Positions 60,935 to 64,000 of a stretch of 64,000 nucleotides of DNA are shown here, in pieces. Source of the stretch: a virus; IMG/VR virus record IMGVR_UViG_3300009151_000043, positions 1 through 64,000 of that record, one strand, 5' to 3'. Below the pieces are notes generated by a model. It saw only the letters and a program-made list of their open reading frames with translations. It did not search any database and was not told where the DNA came from. Within the stretch, counting starts at the first letter, position 1, and every line of letters starts with the position of its first letter. Both the position numbers and the translations under genes were made by a program.

Positions 60935-61866
60935 ACAATATTCACCCTTTCTACGTAAGCATGCAAAAGTCCAGCCAACTTATGTATAGTGTTATAATGC
61001 ATATGCCAGAGGTGCTCGTAGGACAAGTTGCACTCATCCTGGTGGTAATGAAGCATATCTTCAACAATTGCGTAGCGGGACTCTAATTCTTTAACTTTAG
61101 CAAAAGTATCCAATATAAAAGGAGCCTCAACATTAAAAGTCCATAACTTACCTGCGGTATTTGTCAACTGACTCATATCGCCCTCTATAAAAAAATACAA
61201 GCCTAGATCGCCTATAGCTATCTTAGTTGAAGACTTCCCAGAAGGTGCGGTGGTTATGGGTATAACGTTACTCTTGTACTCTTTTGAGGCTTGCCCTGCA
61301 GGCCTATAATACAATCCTTGAGTCACGTTCTTAACTGTTACCGCAGAAGAGCTACCCATCTGTGCTATCAAGAAAAAATTGCTACTGTCGAGCATTTCTT
61401 CGTAAGACTTCATTTCCCCATATACGTACAATCGGAAGCCTGGATCAGAACTATAGACTGAAGTAATTCTAGAGAACTTAAAATAATCCTGCAGGCTGTC
61501 CAACTCGTAGGTAATTCTACTATCATACTTTTTAATGTCTTCAGCTCTATCTGTAGACGCTACGAGCCGCAAGTAGCAATATAACAGAAACTCTTTATAG
61601 AAAGCTGAAGTATTTGGCGGAAACAGCAAATCATAAAATTTTTGCAGCTCTTGAGGTAGCGCTATTTGAGAAAAATCTTTATTTATCAGCGGACTGAGCC
61701 CTCTTGCCTTGGTGTAACTAGTGCTATATGTGCCAGACCAAAACAAGTCACTGTCTTGTGTTGCTAGTATCTCGCCAAATGTATCTCCGATAACGTCTTT
61801 GCCTCGCACATAATCCATCTCCCAGAGATTCAAATTACCAAGCAGAGATGCAAAATGATTTAACAT
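60916..61866 (-). CDS. Tail/baseplate protein, 316 aa
   Basis: MLNHFASLLGNLNLWEMDYV start. A helical middle (LQKFYDLLFPPNTSAFYKEF, LLYCYLRLV) and a C-terminal His-rich helix (EHLWHMHYNTIHKLAGLLHA). Between a small tail protein and the hub-like gene. No family recognised. Confidence 0.6.
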   Translation of the reverse strand: MLNHFASLLGNLNLWEMDYVRGKDVIGDTFGEILATQDSDLFWSGTYSTSYTKARGLSPLINKDFSQIALPQELQKFYDLLFPPNTSAFYKEFLLYCYLRLVASTDRAEDIKKYDSRITYELDSLQDYFKFSRITSVYSSDPGFRLYVYGEMKSYEEMLDSSNFFLIAQMGSSSAVTVKNVTQGLYYRPAGQASKEYKSNVIPITTAPSGKSSTKIAIGDLGLYFFIEGDMSQLTNTAGKLWTFNVEAPFILDTFAKVKELESRYAIVEDMLHYHQDECNLSYEHLWHMHYNTIHKLAGLLHAYVERVNIVWEMYQ

Positions 61867-61889
61867 AAAATAATTTAACTCTGTGTTGT

Positions 61890-62327
61890 TTAGCCGTTAT
61901 GGATCACGGCAAATGTGAATGTAAAATGTCCCATAATATCCATCTCACTAACTATACTCAGCTGAGCACTGGTAATCACAGCTCTAACTGTGGCGCCACC
62001 CACACTTATTTTTGTAGCCTTCCCTACAAGCCCCTTATAAACACCACCGAATTTTCCTGCACCGGGCATATCTCCACGACTTGAGCAGTACGCTGTTCCC
62101 TGTACTTGTACCGAACCTATTGCCTGCCCGAAATGGATAAATTTCGTGGCGTCATCAAACGTAAGAAAAAACTGCATAGTCTCCCCCATTTGAACACTGA
62201 CGCTGTCGTAGATGGTGATGCCTTGAACCATAGAGTCTATACCGCTAATACTAACCAGCCCAGAGCCACCTCCGGTACCGTTTTGGAATATGTCTTTTCC
62301 TCCTGATGTGATTAATGCTGCACCCAT
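61890..62327 (-). CDS. Small tail protein, 145 aa
   Basis: MGAALITSGGKDIFQNGTGG start and a mainly beta, Gly-rich chain (VQMGETMQFFLTFDD, GSVQVQGTAYCSSRGD, ISVGGATVRAVITSAQLSIV). Size and position right after a tape-measure-like gene suit a tail-tip or tube-adaptor protein. Family not certain. Confidence 0.6.
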   Translation of the reverse strand: MGAALITSGGKDIFQNGTGGGSGLVSISGIDSMVQGITIYDSVSVQMGETMQFFLTFDDATKFIHFGQAIGSVQVQGTAYCSSRGDMPGAGKFGGVYKGLVGKATKISVGGATVRAVITSAQLSIVSEMDIMGHFTFTFAVIHNG

Positions 62328-62336
62328 AATATATTT

Positions 62337-64000
62337 TTAATTTAATGCGGTAGCTAAGTCGCTTAAAGCTCGTGTTAATGCTCCTGTGTTTAATGCCTGA
62401 ATCAGACCCTCAAAAAGTTTGGATATATCTCCACCACCGCCACTAGTCAGAAGACCTGTGCTCCCTCCGGAGGATACGGACTGCCCTTTGGCTGCAGCCT
62501 TTTCTTTGTCGCTGTTGATATAGTCTTTCGTTCTGCTCATTTCCTTGTCCAGCCTGCTGAACTTCTCTGATTTCGCTTTTGAGTCCATGCCTTCAAAACG
62601 ACTGAAATAGTTATTTTCTTTGTTTTTAGACGGGTCCGCGCGGTCTTTCATCATCTGCTTAACGCCGCCTTTATCTTTATAGAAGTCTAGAGCTTCTTTT
62701 ATAGTTTCTCCTCCTGACTGCTTGGCATGAGTCTGCAGCCGCTTGTCTAACCCAACCATTCTTTTTTCTTCCAGCGCTGAACGCTTGGCTTCTATGTTCG
62801 AGGTTGCTTGCGCTTGTACCGTGCTTGCCGCCTGCGAGCGTACGGTACCTTCCTTGGCCAGAGCCCAGGATTTTTCATCTGCCATGGCTCCGGTGCTTTC
62901 GTTTAGTTCAAGCCCTTCCATCTCTTCTTTTTCGTCAGCTTTCAAATCTTTAGTATCTCTCAAGGTCTCTAGTCTTTGTCTAGCCTCTAACGCTGTTCCT
63001 CCTTTGATCTTGGCTGCTTTGCGCGCTTTCTCATACTGTTCATCGGTAAGTCCCTTTTTAGATAAAGTGGCTAGGGTCTTTGTTGCTGCAGCCTTGTCTC
63101 CCTCTGAGGCTGAGTCGCTCTTGAGTGTCTCTTCTGCGCTCGTTCGACGATCAGCTATGATCTTATTCATCTCCTTACCCATACCTTTTTCCATGAGCTT
63201 TTTGTCACCATGTTCTGTGCCGCTAAGCTCAGCTATCTTGCCCCCTGCCTCTCTCGCGTCCTGCATAGCTTTCTTGCTCTCGGTAGACATTTTGTCGTCT
63301 GTCGAGAAGACCTTTGCGAGATTCTCGGCAGCCCCTTCTACCCCTTTACCAGACGCTATCGCGCTAGTCATCTGTGTAATTAAAGGAGAATTCGCGGAGT
63401 CAAATTCTTTTGCTGTTACGGCCTCGTCTTTAGCTTGTTCCTGTACGGTGGTTTTAAACTCATTTTTTTCCGCCTCGGTTTTGCCGGACATGAGCAAATG
63501 GTTTTGAATCATCCTCCTCGACTGTCTATACTCTTGCTGCTGCCGTGGTGTGCGGAGCTTTGTCATAATTTCTCTTTTTTCAAAGTCAGCATAGCTTTCT
63601 CCCTTTGCTTCAGACTCTTTATACTTTTTAGTCAATGCCTCGTCACTAAGTCCCTTAACCCTTCTGTTATGTGCGAAGAAACTTTTAACTACTGAGTTCT
63701 CTGCCGCCTCACCAGTTGTTGAGCTGGCTATATCCTCATCTTCAAACCCCTCTTGCTGCAGCATCTTGTTGTTTCCTATGTTCAAGACTTCCATAGCTGT
63801 CTTGCCTCCCATCAATTTACCTATCTCCGAGGCTCCGCCAGTACTAAATTCGTGGGCAGTCATTCCTTGAGCAAACCTTTTTTTAATACCTTCATAACCC
63901 TCTGTTCCTTTAGATGCAGCTAATATTGCTGACTGGAAGCCGCCCATACCTGTCTGCGCGAAATTTAGAGATTCTTTGACGTGCTCTGCTGCCAGCCCTT
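62337..64000 (-). CDS. Tail tape-measure-like protein, C-terminal part (5' end beyond window)
   Basis: The frame is open through the right edge, reading GLAAEHVKESLNFAQTGMGG before the Met at 63947, so the gene begins outside the window. At least 554 residues are visible. The protein is rich in Lys, Glu, Ala and Ser, with long predicted helices (KAMQDAREAGGKIAELS, KRMVGLDKRLQTHAKQ) and repeated 'Ser/Thr-Glu-Glu' turns. It ends with a Gly/Ser linker and a hydrophobic helix (ALTRALSDLATALN). The position before the hub-type genes fits a tape measure, but the N-terminal transmembrane part cannot be seen. Confidence 0.55.
   Translation of the reverse strand, partial: GLAAEHVKESLNFAQTGMGGFQSAILAASKGTEGYEGIKKRFAQGMTAHEFSTGGASEIGKLMGGKTAMEVLNIGNNKMLQQEGFEDEDIASSTTGEAAENSVVKSFFAHNRRVKGLSDEALTKKYKESEAKGESYADFEKREIMTKLRTPRQQQEYRQSRRMIQNHLLMSGKTEAEKNEFKTTVQEQAKDEAVTAKEFDSANSPLITQMTSAIASGKGVEGAAENLAKVFSTDDKMSTESKKAMQDAREAGGKIAELSGTEHGDKKLMEKGMGKEMNKIIADRRTSAEETLKSDSASEGDKAAATKTLATLSKKGLTDEQYEKARKAAKIKGGTALEARQRLETLRDTKDLKADEKEEMEGLELNESTGAMADEKSWALAKEGTVRSQAASTVQAQATSNIEAKRSALEEKRMVGLDKRLQTHAKQSGGETIKEALDFYKDKGGVKQMMKDRADPSKNKENNYFSRFEGMDSKAKSEKFSRLDKEMSRTKDYINSDKEKAAAKGQSVSSGGSTGLLTSGGGGDISKLFEGLIQALNTGALTRALSDLATALN

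Noticed and set aside
62743-63507. 254-aa open frame on the plus strand
   Set aside because: Antisense to the tape-measure-like gene; composition follows from the Lys/Glu/Ser-rich opposite strand and no motif is present.

Overview
This 64 kb window is part of the genome of a large tailed bacteriophage (Caudoviricetes). The baseplate genes (gp25/GPW-like and baseplate J-like) point to a contractile tail. Almost everything lies on the minus strand in tightly packed, overlapping genes. Reading in the direction of transcription (right to left), the order is tail tape-measure end, hub/baseplate, baseplate J, fibres, an RNA island, head-related genes, terminase (plus strand), a Ycf46/Ycf35 ATPase module, nuclease and repair genes, then replication. 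Both window edges cut genes. Starts mostly lack a clear Shine-Dalgarno and are preceded by A/T-rich sequence. The recognisable promoters have TATAAT -10 boxes, which fits transcription by the host housekeeping polymerase. The host cannot be read from the sequence. The Ycf46/Ycf35/DUF2997 families, common in cyanobacteria, are only a weak hint.

Layout by region. 1-13 kb: replication core, with a degenerate exonuclease-like fragment, a family A DNA polymerase with an N-terminal uracil-DNA-glycosylase-like domain, an ECF-like sigma factor, DnaB-like helicase, zinc-finger/Toprim primase and an SF2 helicase. 13-20 kb: gp46/gp47 (Rad50/Mre11-like) recombination nuclease, its two halves separated by small genes and a UvdE repair endonuclease, then a protein-phosphatase-like gene. 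20-26.5 kb: small genes, DUF2997, DUF1257 (Ycf35), a DUF3150-like protein and a Ycf46-type AAA ATPase interrupted in its Walker B motif by a group I intron carrying an HNH endonuclease; then an AT-hook protein. 26.6-33.3 kb: TerL (plus), a second AAA ATPase, probable virion genes, and a plus-strand gene of unknown function. 33.3-34.2 kb: a non-coding island with a complete tmRNA and, just downstream on the same strand, a densely structured RNA with hairpins and three possible pseudoknots. 34-64 kb: tail/baseplate genes, including a 4062-residue Ig/FN3 fibre, a five-member family sharing an N-terminal module, and a second sigma factor.

The strongest unusual signals are the structured RNA beside the tmRNA (33.28-33.61 kb), the tmRNA itself (G3-U70 alanine identity pair, 30-residue tag), and the group I intron with P1, P, Q, R, S and P9 elements visible by eye. 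No covariance model, structure prediction or homology search was run; all domain calls come from reading motifs.
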